A stretch of 64,000 bases of DNA from CAG-390 sp045636385 (GTDB taxonomy: Bacteria; Bacillota; Clostridia; Oscillospirales; CAG-272). The stretch is from assembly GCA_045636385.1 (NCBI GenBank), contig JAZTXK010000052.1, positions 1 through 64,000 of the forward strand, read 5' to 3'. The notes below the pieces were generated by a model, which worked only from the letters and a program-made list of their open reading frames with translations, was not told the DNA's origin and did no database searches. The first letter of the stretch is position 1. Every line of letters begins with the position of its first letter. This document shows, piece after piece, positions 39,533 through 47,136 of this stretch. The position numbers and the translations under genes are program-made.

Positions 39533-40426
39533 TCACATTTTACTTACAATATCGGTTAAAAATTCCTTGAAGCGTTCACCAAGCTCGGGATGAGCGAGCG
39601 CGGCGGTCACGTTTGCCTCGAGGAAGCCGAGCTTAGAGCCGAGGTCAAATCGTTTGCCTTCAAAATCAAGCGCGGTAACGCCCTCTCTGCGCGCAAGCGT
39701 TGCGATAGCATCGGTAAGCTGGATCTCGCCGCCCGCGCCGGGAGGCGTTGTGTCGATTATATCGAAGATTTCGGGAGTGACGAGCACTCTGCCGAGGATG
39801 GCGTAATTCGAAAATATCTCCGCCTCGGTTTTGGGCTTCTCGATCATATCGTCCACGAAAAACTCGGTCTCACTTCCTTCAATGGGGTGTGTTTTGAGCG
39901 AGCAATATTTCTTGACGAGCTCGGTGGGCACTTCCTTGACGCCGCATACCGATCTGCCGTATTTTTCATAGCTTTCGATCATCTGCGCAACTACTGGCTT
40001 TTCCGATAAAATAATATCGTCGCCGTAAAGGATAGCAAAGGGTTCGTCACCTACGAAGCCGCGCGCACATCCGATAGCGTGGCCGAGGCCGCGCGTGATC
40101 TTCTGGCGGAGGAAGTAGACGCGCACTCCGAGCGGCTCGGCGTCTTCGCGAATCCTTTCGATCTCTCCTTCCCTGCCCTTGGCGGTAAAATAGGATTCGT
40201 ATTCAGGGGAATAGTCAAAATAATCCTCTATCGAGCCCTTGTTTCTTCCCGTGATAATAAGAACGTCGGTAATACCCGATCTCGCAGCTTCCTCGACGAG
40301 ATATGAGATTGCCGGGCGGTCAACTATCGGTAAAGCCTCCTTCGGCACAGCGCGAGCGATCGGAAGCATACGCGTTCCAAGCCCCGCTGCCGGTATAACG
40401 GCTTTACGAACTTTATTTATCTGCAT
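39533..40426 (-). CDS. galU: UTP-glucose-1-phosphate uridylyltransferase
   Basis: A 297-residue nucleotidyltransferase making UDP-glucose from glucose-1-phosphate and UTP. Signatures are the nucleotide loop AAGLGTRMLPIARAVPKEALPI, the VLIITGRNKGSIEDYFD segment, ILYGDDIIL for the metal-binding Asp, and GAGGEIQLTDAI. UDP-glucose is a likely source, after oxidation, of UDP-glucuronate used by the polysaccharide locus at 45-64 kb, though no UDP-glucose dehydrogenase is in the window. It starts a four-gene or longer operon towards rimI and tsaD. Confidence 0.95.
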   Translation of the reverse strand: MQINKVRKAVIPAAGLGTRMLPIARAVPKEALPIVDRPAISYLVEEAARSGITDVLIITGRNKGSIEDYFDYSPEYESYFTAKGREGEIERIREDAEPLGVRVYFLRQKITRGLGHAIGCARGFVGDEPFAILYGDDIILSEKPVVAQMIESYEKYGRSVCGVKEVPTELVKKYCSLKTHPIEGSETEFFVDDMIEKPKTEAEIFSNYAILGRVLVTPEIFDIIDTTPPGAGGEIQLTDAIATLARREGVTALDFEGKRFDLGSKLGFLEANVTAALAHPELGERFKEFLTDIVSKM

Positions 40427-40460
40427 GGTAAAATCCTCGCATTATAGTACAGTTATAATA

Positions 40461-40489
40461 ATTATAATATAAACTTAGCAATAAATCAA
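40461..40489 (-). promoter_or_regulatory. Promoter of the galU operon
   Basis: Minus strand TTGATT (40489-40484), 17-base spacer, TATAAT (40466-40461). Confidence 0.8.
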
Positions 40490-40521
40490 GACCTTTTTGT
40501 TAAAAGGAAAAAATAATGTCA

Positions 40522-40553
40522 AAAAATCGCCGCCCCTTTTCGGAGCGGCGGAA
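40522..40553 (-). terminator. Terminator after the beta-helix lipoprotein gene
   Basis: Minus strand CGCCGCTCC / GGGGCGGCG stem with GAAAA loop, followed by ATTTTTT. Confidence 0.9.
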
Positions 40554-40556
40554 GTT

Positions 40557-42890
40557 TTACTCATAGATAAACTTAGTCTTTGCGAAGAAATACTCGTTGG
40601 GGCTGACAAGAAGTCCTTCCTTGCCTGAGATCGTGATATTCTTTACCGTGACGTTTTCGGGAGCGTAGAAGGGATATTTCGGCGCGTACTTATCGCTTGT
40701 GCAATTCGGGTTCAGGTTAGCGAAAATGTATGCCTTCTTCGCATTTTCAACGGTAAGTCCGTCGATTGTTACGGTAGTTCCGACGTAGCAGGGGTAACCG
40801 AAATCGTGCTCACCCTTGTTGCTGCCCTTGAAAACGTATACGTCGGATTGCGTTATCGGAGCAAGCGTGCAGTTGCGGACTATGATATCTCCCTCCCAGG
40901 TGCTTCCGTAATCGCTTCTCAGATCGATTATCTTGCTGGTAAAGAAGGTGGAGTTTTCGATCAGAAGAGTTCCGTATCCGATAACACTCGCACCCGCGTG
41001 ACCGATAACGGAATTCTTTATCGTCGCATTTGCAACGCCCTTGTGCGCGTCAAAGCGTGAGAGGACACAGCTGTCATAAACAAAATTCTTGCAATAGTTG
41101 GTGCCCGAAACGCCCCAGTACTTGCTGTCATTTATATCGTTTGCCTGAGTGCAGTTGATGAAGGATACCGAGATAGCGTTTGCCATTCCGATATCGTAGG
41201 AGCCCATTGCGGTTGTGGGGCTCTGATAGGTCTTGTGACCTGTGAAAACGCAGTTTTTGACGGTTACGTAAGCGCAATTATTGACCGAAAGGAAGCCGTT
41301 ATAGGGTGCGCCGGTCGCGCCTTCACCCGTAATATAGTGCTTCATACCGTTGAGAACGGTATTGGAACGGTTGATCTTGAGTCCGCGAGCGTAGTATGTG
41401 TACTCGGACGGTGCCTTATTTGCAATAGTGGTGAAAACACCGCCGCTGATGTAGCGGGTTTCTTCATCAATCGGAAGAACCGAGATTAAAGTAATATTAT
41501 CGAAATCCCACATAAGGGGCGCGTCCATATCTATATTACCGTTTTTGTCAACTACAACGCTGTCGCGCTTGGTCTGACCGTTGTCGGCGTTTCCGCCGTA
41601 ACGGACGTAGTGGGTGGTCTTATCGTCGTAGAACGTGACGATCGAGCTCTGCGGGAAGGTCACGCCAAGGTTGGTCATATCGCGGTCGAGAGTTTTGATG
41701 GTATCAATAGTATAAGCAAGATCGGTTCTTTCGAGAAGGGTGAATATCCAGTTACCTCTCTTATCGGGAGTGACCTCGGAATCGTCTATGGTGAACTGTG
41801 CGTTGCCCCATTCAACGTCGGTGTTGATAATTACCGATCTGCCGACCGAAGCAATATAATATTTCGCGCCGTAATCGGCAAAGACCTTATAGCCCTTTTC
41901 GTTCGCCTTAGCGTGAACGTCATAAAGCTGCTCACGGCAGCAGACACTGTCCGACTGCGTTACGCCGTAGTCGCTGTAAAAGATAGTCTTTTCAAGGTCG
42001 CGCGAATACGCGGTATTCGCGGGGAGATCGAAAGAGCCGATAGAGTACGCGATATTCTCGTACCAGAAGCAAACAACAGCCTTTTTCATAGCTTCAAGAT
42101 TCTCGGCACGGAGGACGAGATTTCCGCCCTCGACAGCAGCAGTAACCGTGTGTGCCTTTGCTCCATCGGCGGTAAGAATAATCTTCTTCTCTCCTCCGTC
42201 GGCAAGCTCTGCGCCGCATTTTTCTTTTACAAGCTCTTTTACGTAGCCGGCAGGCTCCTCAAATCCCGCATCGCAGGTAACGGAGAATTCTTTAATATCA
42301 ATTCCGCCGATCTTCAGTTCGGAAAGGAAAAGACCTTGGCTTTCGATGTGTAAATAATTTTCAGGCATGGTTGCGTTGCCTCCTTTGATGTCAAGAACGT
42401 TATTTATAAAGTAATCAGCGGCATCGGTGAGAGCAGTATCATTGTTAGCCGCAATGAGAATTTTGTTGCCGTAGTGCTTGATAACGAAGCCGTCCATTCC
42501 GAGTGCGGAAAGATCAATACCTTCAAGCGCTTCTTCGGGAAAATATCTGGAAATACCGAAGAGTATCTCTTTCTTCTCTCCCGTCTTGTCACCCCAATCC
42601 GAGATATCCGACTCGATTCCGCTGTTATTGATGTAGTTATGGAGCTTAAGCGCGGCACGAATGGTGGTCTGAGACGCCACCTCGGGGCGGATGATCGGAT
42701 AAAGCAATTTTCCGTCCTTGATGATGTCGAAGGTCTCGACCGTCTCCACGATCGGTTCGGTTACTGTGGGTTCGGTTTCGGTCGGTTCGATAGTTGTTTC
42801 ATCCGACTGACCGGTCCGGCAGGAGGCAAGCGCCGTCAGGGTACAAATAATCAAAAGTAACGCTATTAATCTGCGAAGTATTGGGAACAT
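40557..42890 (-). CDS. Lipoprotein with a right-handed beta-helix domain
   Basis: A 777-residue secreted lipoprotein. Lipobox ALASC near residue 23 and a Thr/Glu/Pro linker to about 50. Residues about 55-165 resemble the alpha-glucuronidase/hexosaminidase N-terminal domain (RAALKLHNYINNSG, EILFGISRYF) and match the corresponding domain of the MBL lipoprotein at 28.5 kb. The C-terminal half, about 430-777, has regular short strands with stacked Asn and Val (VTVKNCVF, VSFINCTQ, ATIKNSVIG, LLIENSTFF), a pectate-lyase-like parallel beta-helix. It may bind or cleave acidic polysaccharides. GGAGGGG precedes the ATG. A palindrome covers its promoter. Confidence 0.75.
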   Translation of the reverse strand: MFPILRRLIALLLIICTLTALASCRTGQSDETTIEPTETEPTVTEPIVETVETFDIIKDGKLLYPIIRPEVASQTTIRAALKLHNYINNSGIESDISDWGDKTGEKKEILFGISRYFPEEALEGIDLSALGMDGFVIKHYGNKILIAANNDTALTDAADYFINNVLDIKGGNATMPENYLHIESQGLFLSELKIGGIDIKEFSVTCDAGFEEPAGYVKELVKEKCGAELADGGEKKIILTADGAKAHTVTAAVEGGNLVLRAENLEAMKKAVVCFWYENIAYSIGSFDLPANTAYSRDLEKTIFYSDYGVTQSDSVCCREQLYDVHAKANEKGYKVFADYGAKYYIASVGRSVIINTDVEWGNAQFTIDDSEVTPDKRGNWIFTLLERTDLAYTIDTIKTLDRDMTNLGVTFPQSSIVTFYDDKTTHYVRYGGNADNGQTKRDSVVVDKNGNIDMDAPLMWDFDNITLISVLPIDEETRYISGGVFTTIANKAPSEYTYYARGLKINRSNTVLNGMKHYITGEGATGAPYNGFLSVNNCAYVTVKNCVFTGHKTYQSPTTAMGSYDIGMANAISVSFINCTQANDINDSKYWGVSGTNYCKNFVYDSCVLSRFDAHKGVANATIKNSVIGHAGASVIGYGTLLIENSTFFTSKIIDLRSDYGSTWEGDIIVRNCTLAPITQSDVYVFKGSNKGEHDFGYPCYVGTTVTIDGLTVENAKKAYIFANLNPNCTSDKYAPKYPFYAPENVTVKNITISGKEGLLVSPNEYFFAKTKFIYE

Positions 42891-42911
42891 TCAAAAGCCC
42901 CTCCCCTTAAA

Positions 42912-42932
42912 GTGATAAGATAATTTTATCAC
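42912..42932. promoter_or_regulatory. Palindromic operator candidate
   Basis: A perfect dyad GTGATAA-N7-TTATCAC spanning the -10 box and probable start site of the beta-helix lipoprotein promoter. Position and symmetry suggest a repressor site; the regulator is unknown. Confidence 0.5.
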
Positions 42933-42951
42933 ATCAGCGGTCAAAAGTCAA
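42923..42951 (-). promoter_or_regulatory. Promoter of the beta-helix lipoprotein gene
   Basis: Minus strand TTGACT (42951-42946), 17-base spacer, TAAAAT (42928-42923). Confidence 0.8.
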
Positions 42952-42954
42952 TAA

Positions 42955-42990
42955 AAATTTGCCGATACCCGCAGGCATCGGCAAATTTAT
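42955..42990 (-). terminator. Terminator of spoVT
   Basis: AAATTTGCCGAT / ATCGGCAAATTT stem with an eight-base loop, then a T-rich tail on the minus strand that merges into the next promoter. Confidence 0.85.
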
Positions 42991-43550
42991 TAAGACTCAA
43001 GCTGTTTTCCCAAAAAAGCGGCGGCGGTCTGAACGAGCTTGACCTCAATGTTCTTCTCATGCTCGGGCATTCTGGGCGCGGGCGACTCGATCGAATCGAG
43101 CGAAACCACGCATCCGAGAATATCGCCCTCCGCGATTATAGGCATCGCGCAACGGATATAATGCGAGCAGTTGTCGTTGATCGGCTCGAATTTGGTGTCG
43201 CCCTCGCGGTAAAGATAGAGCTGACGGCTCTCGATAATGACCTCGAGCTCGGGAGCGATATGCTTGTCGGCGTACTCCTTCTTCGGCGCACCCGAAACGG
43301 CAATCACCGCATCGCGGTCGCAGATAAGAACGTTTATCTCGCCCGTCTTATGAAGCGTCTCCGCATACTGCGCCGCAAAGGAGTTCAGCTCTCCGATGGG
43401 AGAATATTTCTTGAAAATAACCTCCCCTTCTCTGTCAGTATAAATCTCAAGCGGGTCCCCCTCGCGGATGCGCATAGTCCTTCTTATTTCTTTAGGGATA
43501 ACGACGCGTCCGAGATCGTCAATCCTTCTAACAATTCCTGTGGCTTTCAT
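42990..43550 (-). CDS. spoVT: Stage V sporulation protein T
   Basis: A 186-residue AbrB-family regulator. The N-terminal swapped-hairpin DNA-binding domain (residues 1-50, MKATGIVRRIDDLGRVVIPK) is followed by a GAF-like C-terminal domain (about 55-180). In Bacillus it tunes forespore sigma-G genes; in Clostridia it also affects solventogenesis and sporulation. Its AAGGAG ribosome site, 11 bases from the ATG, lies in the stem of a strong leader hairpin, which predicts translational or transcriptional control. ald lies immediately upstream. Confidence 0.93.
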   Translation of the reverse strand: MKATGIVRRIDDLGRVVIPKEIRRTMRIREGDPLEIYTDREGEVIFKKYSPIGELNSFAAQYAETLHKTGEINVLICDRDAVIAVSGAPKKEYADKHIAPELEVIIESRQLYLYREGDTKFEPINDNCSHYIRCAMPIIAEGDILGCVVSLDSIESPAPRMPEHEKNIEVKLVQTAAAFLGKQLES

Positions 43551-43557
43551 TTATATA

Positions 43558-43613
43558 AAATCTCCTTGTATTTACAGATTTGTGATGTTAGTATCTGCAA
43601 TACAAGGAGATTT
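43558..43613 (-). promoter_or_regulatory. Leader hairpin hiding the spoVT Shine-Dalgarno (element 1)
   Basis: Minus strand: TCTCCTTGTATT / AATACAAGGAGA outer stem with an inner GCAGAT/ATCTGT stem. The 3' arm is the spoVT ribosome binding site, followed by TTTTATATAA and the ATG. The same design occurs at 45013-45068. Confidence 0.75.
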
Positions 43614-43636
43614 ATACTTTATTATTTGATTATGTT

Positions 43637-44746
43637 TCAGATGAGAGCATTCAGATCCGCACAGTCATAGCCGTGAGCATCTGCGACATTCTTATTGGTC
43701 AGCTTACCGAGATAGCAGTTGACACCGGTCTTGACGCCTTCGTTCTCGCAAGCCTTTTCAAAGCCGAGATTTGCAATCATAAGTCCGTAACGCATTGTCG
43801 TATTCGTCAATGCGATGGTAGACGTACGCGGTACTGCGCCGGGCATATTACCAACGCAATAGTGTACGATTCCTTCTTCAACGTAGATAGGATGATCGTG
43901 TGTAGTAACGTGAGAGGATTCACAGCAGCCGCCCTGGTCGATTGCAATATCAACTATTACAGCACCCTTCTTCATAATCTTAAGGTGCTCGCGTCTTACG
44001 AGCTTAGGAGTTGCGGCACCGGGAATCAGTACCGATCCGATCACAAGATCAGCCTCGGAAAGAGCCTTGCGGATATTCGCCTCGGAGCTATAAAGAGTAG
44101 TAACCGACGCGCCAAAAATATCCTCAAGATAAGCAAGTCTGTTTGCATTGATATCGAGAATGGTTACCTGCGCGTCAATACCAACTGCAGCCTTTGCCGC
44201 GTAAGTACCTGCAACACCGCCGCCAACGATGACGATCTTGCCGCGCTCTACACCGGGAACTCCGCCGAGCAGGATTCCGCGACCGCCGAATCCCTTTTCC
44301 AGATACTTCGCGCCCTCCTGAACGGAAAGTCGACCCGCGATCTGGCTCATAGGACGAAGGCAAGGAAGATTGCCGTTCTCGTCGCGAATGGTTTCGTATG
44401 CTACAGCCTTTACCTTCTTCTCGAGAAGCGCATCAACAAGCCCCTTGTTGGGAGCAAGGTGAAGATAAGTATAAAGGATCTGTCCCTCGCGGAGATACTG
44501 ATACTCCTCCTCCTCGGGCTCCTTGACCTTTACGATCATATCGCATTTAGCATATACTTCCGCGGGAGTGGAAAGGATAGTCGCTCCGCAAGCGATATAT
44601 TCTTCATCGGAGAAGTTTGCGCCCTCTCCGGCATGAGTTTCAACAAATACTTCGTGTCCACAGCTAACGTAAGCCTGAACGTTATCGGGGGTCAAGCCCA
44701 CACGGTATTCATGATTCTTGAGTTCTTTGGTAGTTCCGATTCTCAT
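43637..44746 (-). CDS. ald: Alanine dehydrogenase
   Basis: A 369-residue NAD-dependent enzyme interconverting alanine with pyruvate and ammonia. Recognisable are the N-terminal KELKNHEYRVGLTP, pyruvate-site VKVKEPEEEEYQYL and TYLHLAPN, the Rossmann motif IVGGGVAGTYAAKAA, and DIAIDQGGCCESSHVTTHDHP with GNMPGAVPRTST. Length is typical. In spore formers Ald supports sporulation and L-alanine use during germination, which fits its neighbour spoVT. GAGGT precedes the ATG. Its promoter is about 110 bases upstream. Confidence 0.95.
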   Translation of the reverse strand: MRIGTTKELKNHEYRVGLTPDNVQAYVSCGHEVFVETHAGEGANFSDEEYIACGATILSTPAEVYAKCDMIVKVKEPEEEEYQYLREGQILYTYLHLAPNKGLVDALLEKKVKAVAYETIRDENGNLPCLRPMSQIAGRLSVQEGAKYLEKGFGGRGILLGGVPGVERGKIVIVGGGVAGTYAAKAAVGIDAQVTILDINANRLAYLEDIFGASVTTLYSSEANIRKALSEADLVIGSVLIPGAATPKLVRREHLKIMKKGAVIVDIAIDQGGCCESSHVTTHDHPIYVEEGIVHYCVGNMPGAVPRTSTIALTNTTMRYGLMIANLGFEKACENEGVKTGVNCYLGKLTNKNVADAHGYDCADLNALI

Positions 44747-44855
44747 TTTGTACCTCTTTTATATCTAACAATATTGGATTGGTTGAAATATCACAATGTC
44801 AATCATTTGCATCAAAATCTATATAACGGCACATCAGCGTTTTTAGATGATAAAT

Positions 44856-44884
44856 ATTTTAGCACATTTTTTTCAAAATGTCAA
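44856..44884 (-). promoter_or_regulatory. Promoter of ald
   Basis: Minus strand TTGACA (44884-44879), 17-base spacer, TAAAAT (44861-44856); leader of about 100 bases. Confidence 0.8.
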
Positions 44885-44933
44885 TGTTTTTTTAGCGCAA
44901 CGATCAAGTTTTTTATGCAAGAAATGTCTTAAA

Positions 44934-45008
44934 TCACCTGACAAAAGCATTGCAGAGGCTACTGCACGGCGGCAAGGCCTTCCTCACGGTTTTTCGGGAA
45001 TATTTCAT
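44934..45008 (-). CDS. Possible 24-residue peptide
   Basis: An ATG eleven bases after the AAGGAG of hairpin element 2 opens a 24-codon frame starting MKYSRKTVRK and ending before the ald promoter. It is basic with two Cys. The spacing to AAGGAGATTTT equals that of spoVT to its own copy. It may be a remnant of a gene start rather than a working peptide. Confidence 0.25.
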   Translation of the reverse strand: MKYSRKTVRKALPPCSSLCNAFVR

Positions 45009-45012
45009 TCAG

Positions 45013-45068
45013 AAAAAATCTCCTTGATCTACAGATTTACGCTGTCGGAATCTGCAAAGCAAGGAGAC
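45013..45068 (-). terminator. Terminator of the polysaccharide operon (hairpin element 2)
   Basis: Minus strand outer stem TCTCCTTG / CAAGGAGA, inner CAGATT/AATCTG, followed by TTTTTTC. It is related in sequence to the spoVT leader hairpin, including a shared upstream AGTATA. Confidence 0.75.
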
Positions 45069-45126
45069 CTATACTGTTTTAATTCACTTTTATATGCGCA
45101 TCAAGCATCGAAAACGAGCCCTTTGA

Positions 45127-45864
45127 TCATTCTCCGATACCCCGATATTCTCGCTTGACCTTCTCGTAGCTCGCAACATCCCCGATATCAAAGCGATTGC
45201 CGGGCATTTGCATTGCATGGACGGGGACTTGCTCTGACAGCCAAGCCATGTAGCTTCCGGGAGCATCGGTACCGCAACCGTTTGCGATGCCTACAGCAAC
45301 CAATCTTGCATCTTCTTTGGTAAAATAATAGAAGGGCGGACAGCACCAATGTGTTGCGGGGGTTTGGGATTTTTCGGTCATATTCAATATTCTGTCATTT
45401 TCATCAATCGTAACGACACCGCATTTGAGCAGTCTTTTGTCATCGGGCTCATAGTATCGCATAATGCAAGAGGTCTGCTTTTCCTTGGCGTATTTTATGA
45501 ACTTCGTCAAGCTGAAATCAAGCACGTTGTCTCCGGCGATCACAAGCATATCGTCGCAAAGACCGAGCTTATCGATCGCGTATTGAATATCCTTTACCGC
45601 GCCGAGACGCGTTTCGTTGCTGACCGTACCGTCGTCAACAACGGTTATTCTCTGCTCTTTGCTTTTCGCCCAAGCTTCAAAATGATGCGCGTATTTGTGA
45701 TTTGAAATAACAACGTATTCATCCACCTCGCCGAGTGTATCAACGTCATCAACGAGCCAATCAAGTATAGTCTTTCCCTTGACCTCAAGCAAGGGCTTTG
45801 GAAAATTTTCGGTCAATGGGTATAGGCGGGTCGCATAGCCTGCCGCCAAAATCAAGCATTTCAT
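45127..45864 (-). CDS. Sugar-phosphate nucleotidyltransferase
   Basis: A 245-residue nucleotidyltransferase with the signature LAAGYATRLYPLTENFPKPLLEVKGK at the N-terminus, metal Asp in VIAGDNVLDF and a typical NMTEKSQTP loop. It overlaps the galacturonokinase-like gene by four bases, so the two probably act in sequence: the kinase makes a sugar-1-phosphate and this enzyme attaches a nucleotide, giving perhaps UDP-galacturonate. The exact nucleotide and sugar cannot be read from sequence. It is the last gene of the polysaccharide operon. Confidence 0.85.
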   Translation of the reverse strand: MKCLILAAGYATRLYPLTENFPKPLLEVKGKTILDWLVDDVDTLGEVDEYVVISNHKYAHHFEAWAKSKEQRITVVDDGTVSNETRLGAVKDIQYAIDKLGLCDDMLVIAGDNVLDFSLTKFIKYAKEKQTSCIMRYYEPDDKRLLKCGVVTIDENDRILNMTEKSQTPATHWCCPPFYYFTKEDARLVAVGIANGCGTDAPGSYMAWLSEQVPVHAMQMPGNRFDIGDVASYEKVKREYRGIGE

Positions 45865-47033
45865 AATTTTACTCCGTCTGCGCTCTCACAAATGTGCACG
45901 GAATACTTTCCTTCAAGATGCGGGAACGCTTTGAGATATTCTCTTGTAACCTTTTCGATGATACTTTTCTCATATGCGGGGTCAATGATGGCAAGGCAAC
46001 AGCCCTTGAAGCCCGCGCCGGAGAAGCGTCCGCCGTAAATACCTTCTGTCTGCGTCATTATTTCATAAAGCTTTATCAATTCAGGCGAGCCCGTCTCCCA
46101 GCTGTGTATCGAGCTGTACCCACTTTCAAAGCATAATCTGCCATAGGTCTCAATGTCACCTCTGCGCCAAGCCTCGACGCCTTGCTCCACACGCTCAAAT
46201 TCCCCATAGCAATGCTCTGCGCGTTTTCGCCAATTTTCGGGCAGACGGTCCTTATATTGCAAAAACACTTCCTTTGGCACCTCACGCAAATGGGTTTCGG
46301 AAAATTTACCGTATTCCATCCCCGCATAAGCCTTAAGCGCATAGGCAGCACTTTTGCATTCGTCTACTCGCATATTGAACGCGGAGCTTGCAAGGCTTCG
46401 CTCAAGTCCGCTGAAAAATATAGCGAATTTATACGGCTTCAAACGTGGCGATTGCGGAATAAGCTCATAGCTGCCGTCCATTGTGTCGAGATAAAGCAGA
46501 TGATCCTTACGGCAATACACCTCGCAGGATTGGTCGAGCTTTCCGCAAGCAACGCCAACGTATTTGTTTTCCGCTTCCTGCGCTATCTCTATCATTTCCT
46601 TGGTAGAAAGAGAAATGCCGTTGAGCTTGCAAAGCGCGGACAAAAACGTAATTATCACCGCGGCTGACGAAGAAAGTCCGCCGATCGGCAGCTCCCCGTC
46701 GATCACCGCGCAAAGTCCAATATTCAGATTATATCTCGAGTAAAGAGATATCGTTGCGCCGCGGAGAGGATCAGCCCAATCGCCCTCGGGGGTATCTGGA
46801 GTCGATGCAACGTGCCACTGCGCGCGTTTATCGAATTGCAGAGATTGAACCTCTATAACGCCGTTGCGCTTCGGACCGTATACTATATGGATACCTTTAT
46901 TAATAGCAAATCCCGTGATCTTACCGAGCTGATGATCCGTATGAGCTCCGATCGGGCAAACGCGATAAGGCGTAAACGCTCGGAACGGAGGCTCTTTTTT
47001 ATATGTGTTTTCAAAAAATTCGTATGCTGTCAT
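45861..47033 (-). CDS. GHMP kinase, galacturonokinase-like
   Basis: A 390-residue GHMP-family sugar kinase. Signatures are PYRVCPIGAHTDHQ at residues 22-35, GGLSSSAAVI near 118 (ATP loop) and YGGRFSGAGFKGCC near 338. The first motif differs from galactokinase (GRVNLIGEHTDY) and instead follows the plant galacturonokinase pattern (PYRICPLGAHIDHQ, as I recall for Arabidopsis GalAK), as do the NKGI and RAEHCYGEFERV segments. I therefore infer phosphorylation of D-galacturonate at C1. Galactokinase remains the alternative. It lies between a uronate epimerase and a nucleotidyltransferase gene, which fits. Confidence 0.75.
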   Translation of the reverse strand: MTAYEFFENTYKKEPPFRAFTPYRVCPIGAHTDHQLGKITGFAINKGIHIVYGPKRNGVIEVQSLQFDKRAQWHVASTPDTPEGDWADPLRGATISLYSRYNLNIGLCAVIDGELPIGGLSSSAAVIITFLSALCKLNGISLSTKEMIEIAQEAENKYVGVACGKLDQSCEVYCRKDHLLYLDTMDGSYELIPQSPRLKPYKFAIFFSGLERSLASSAFNMRVDECKSAAYALKAYAGMEYGKFSETHLREVPKEVFLQYKDRLPENWRKRAEHCYGEFERVEQGVEAWRRGDIETYGRLCFESGYSSIHSWETGSPELIKLYEIMTQTEGIYGGRFSGAGFKGCCLAIIDPAYEKSIIEKVTREYLKAFPHLEGKYSVHICESADGVKL

Positions 47034-47136
47034 GCTGTCGTCTTTCTTTGATCGATTTTAACCCTTATTATGAAAGGCTTGAATTTGTAATCATACGTTG
47101 GTTGTCACGCCCTCGCCCGAAAGGCTATCTTACCGT

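Noticed and set aside
43611..43660. Sigma-G promoter for spoVT
   Set aside because: TGAATG and CATAATC resemble sigma-G boxes but are only about 13 bases apart, too close to be used.
45861..47033. Plain galactokinase (galK)
   Set aside because: The first GHMP motif and several segments follow the galacturonokinase pattern, and no galT or galE-type Leloir genes are adjacent. Kept only as the alternative.
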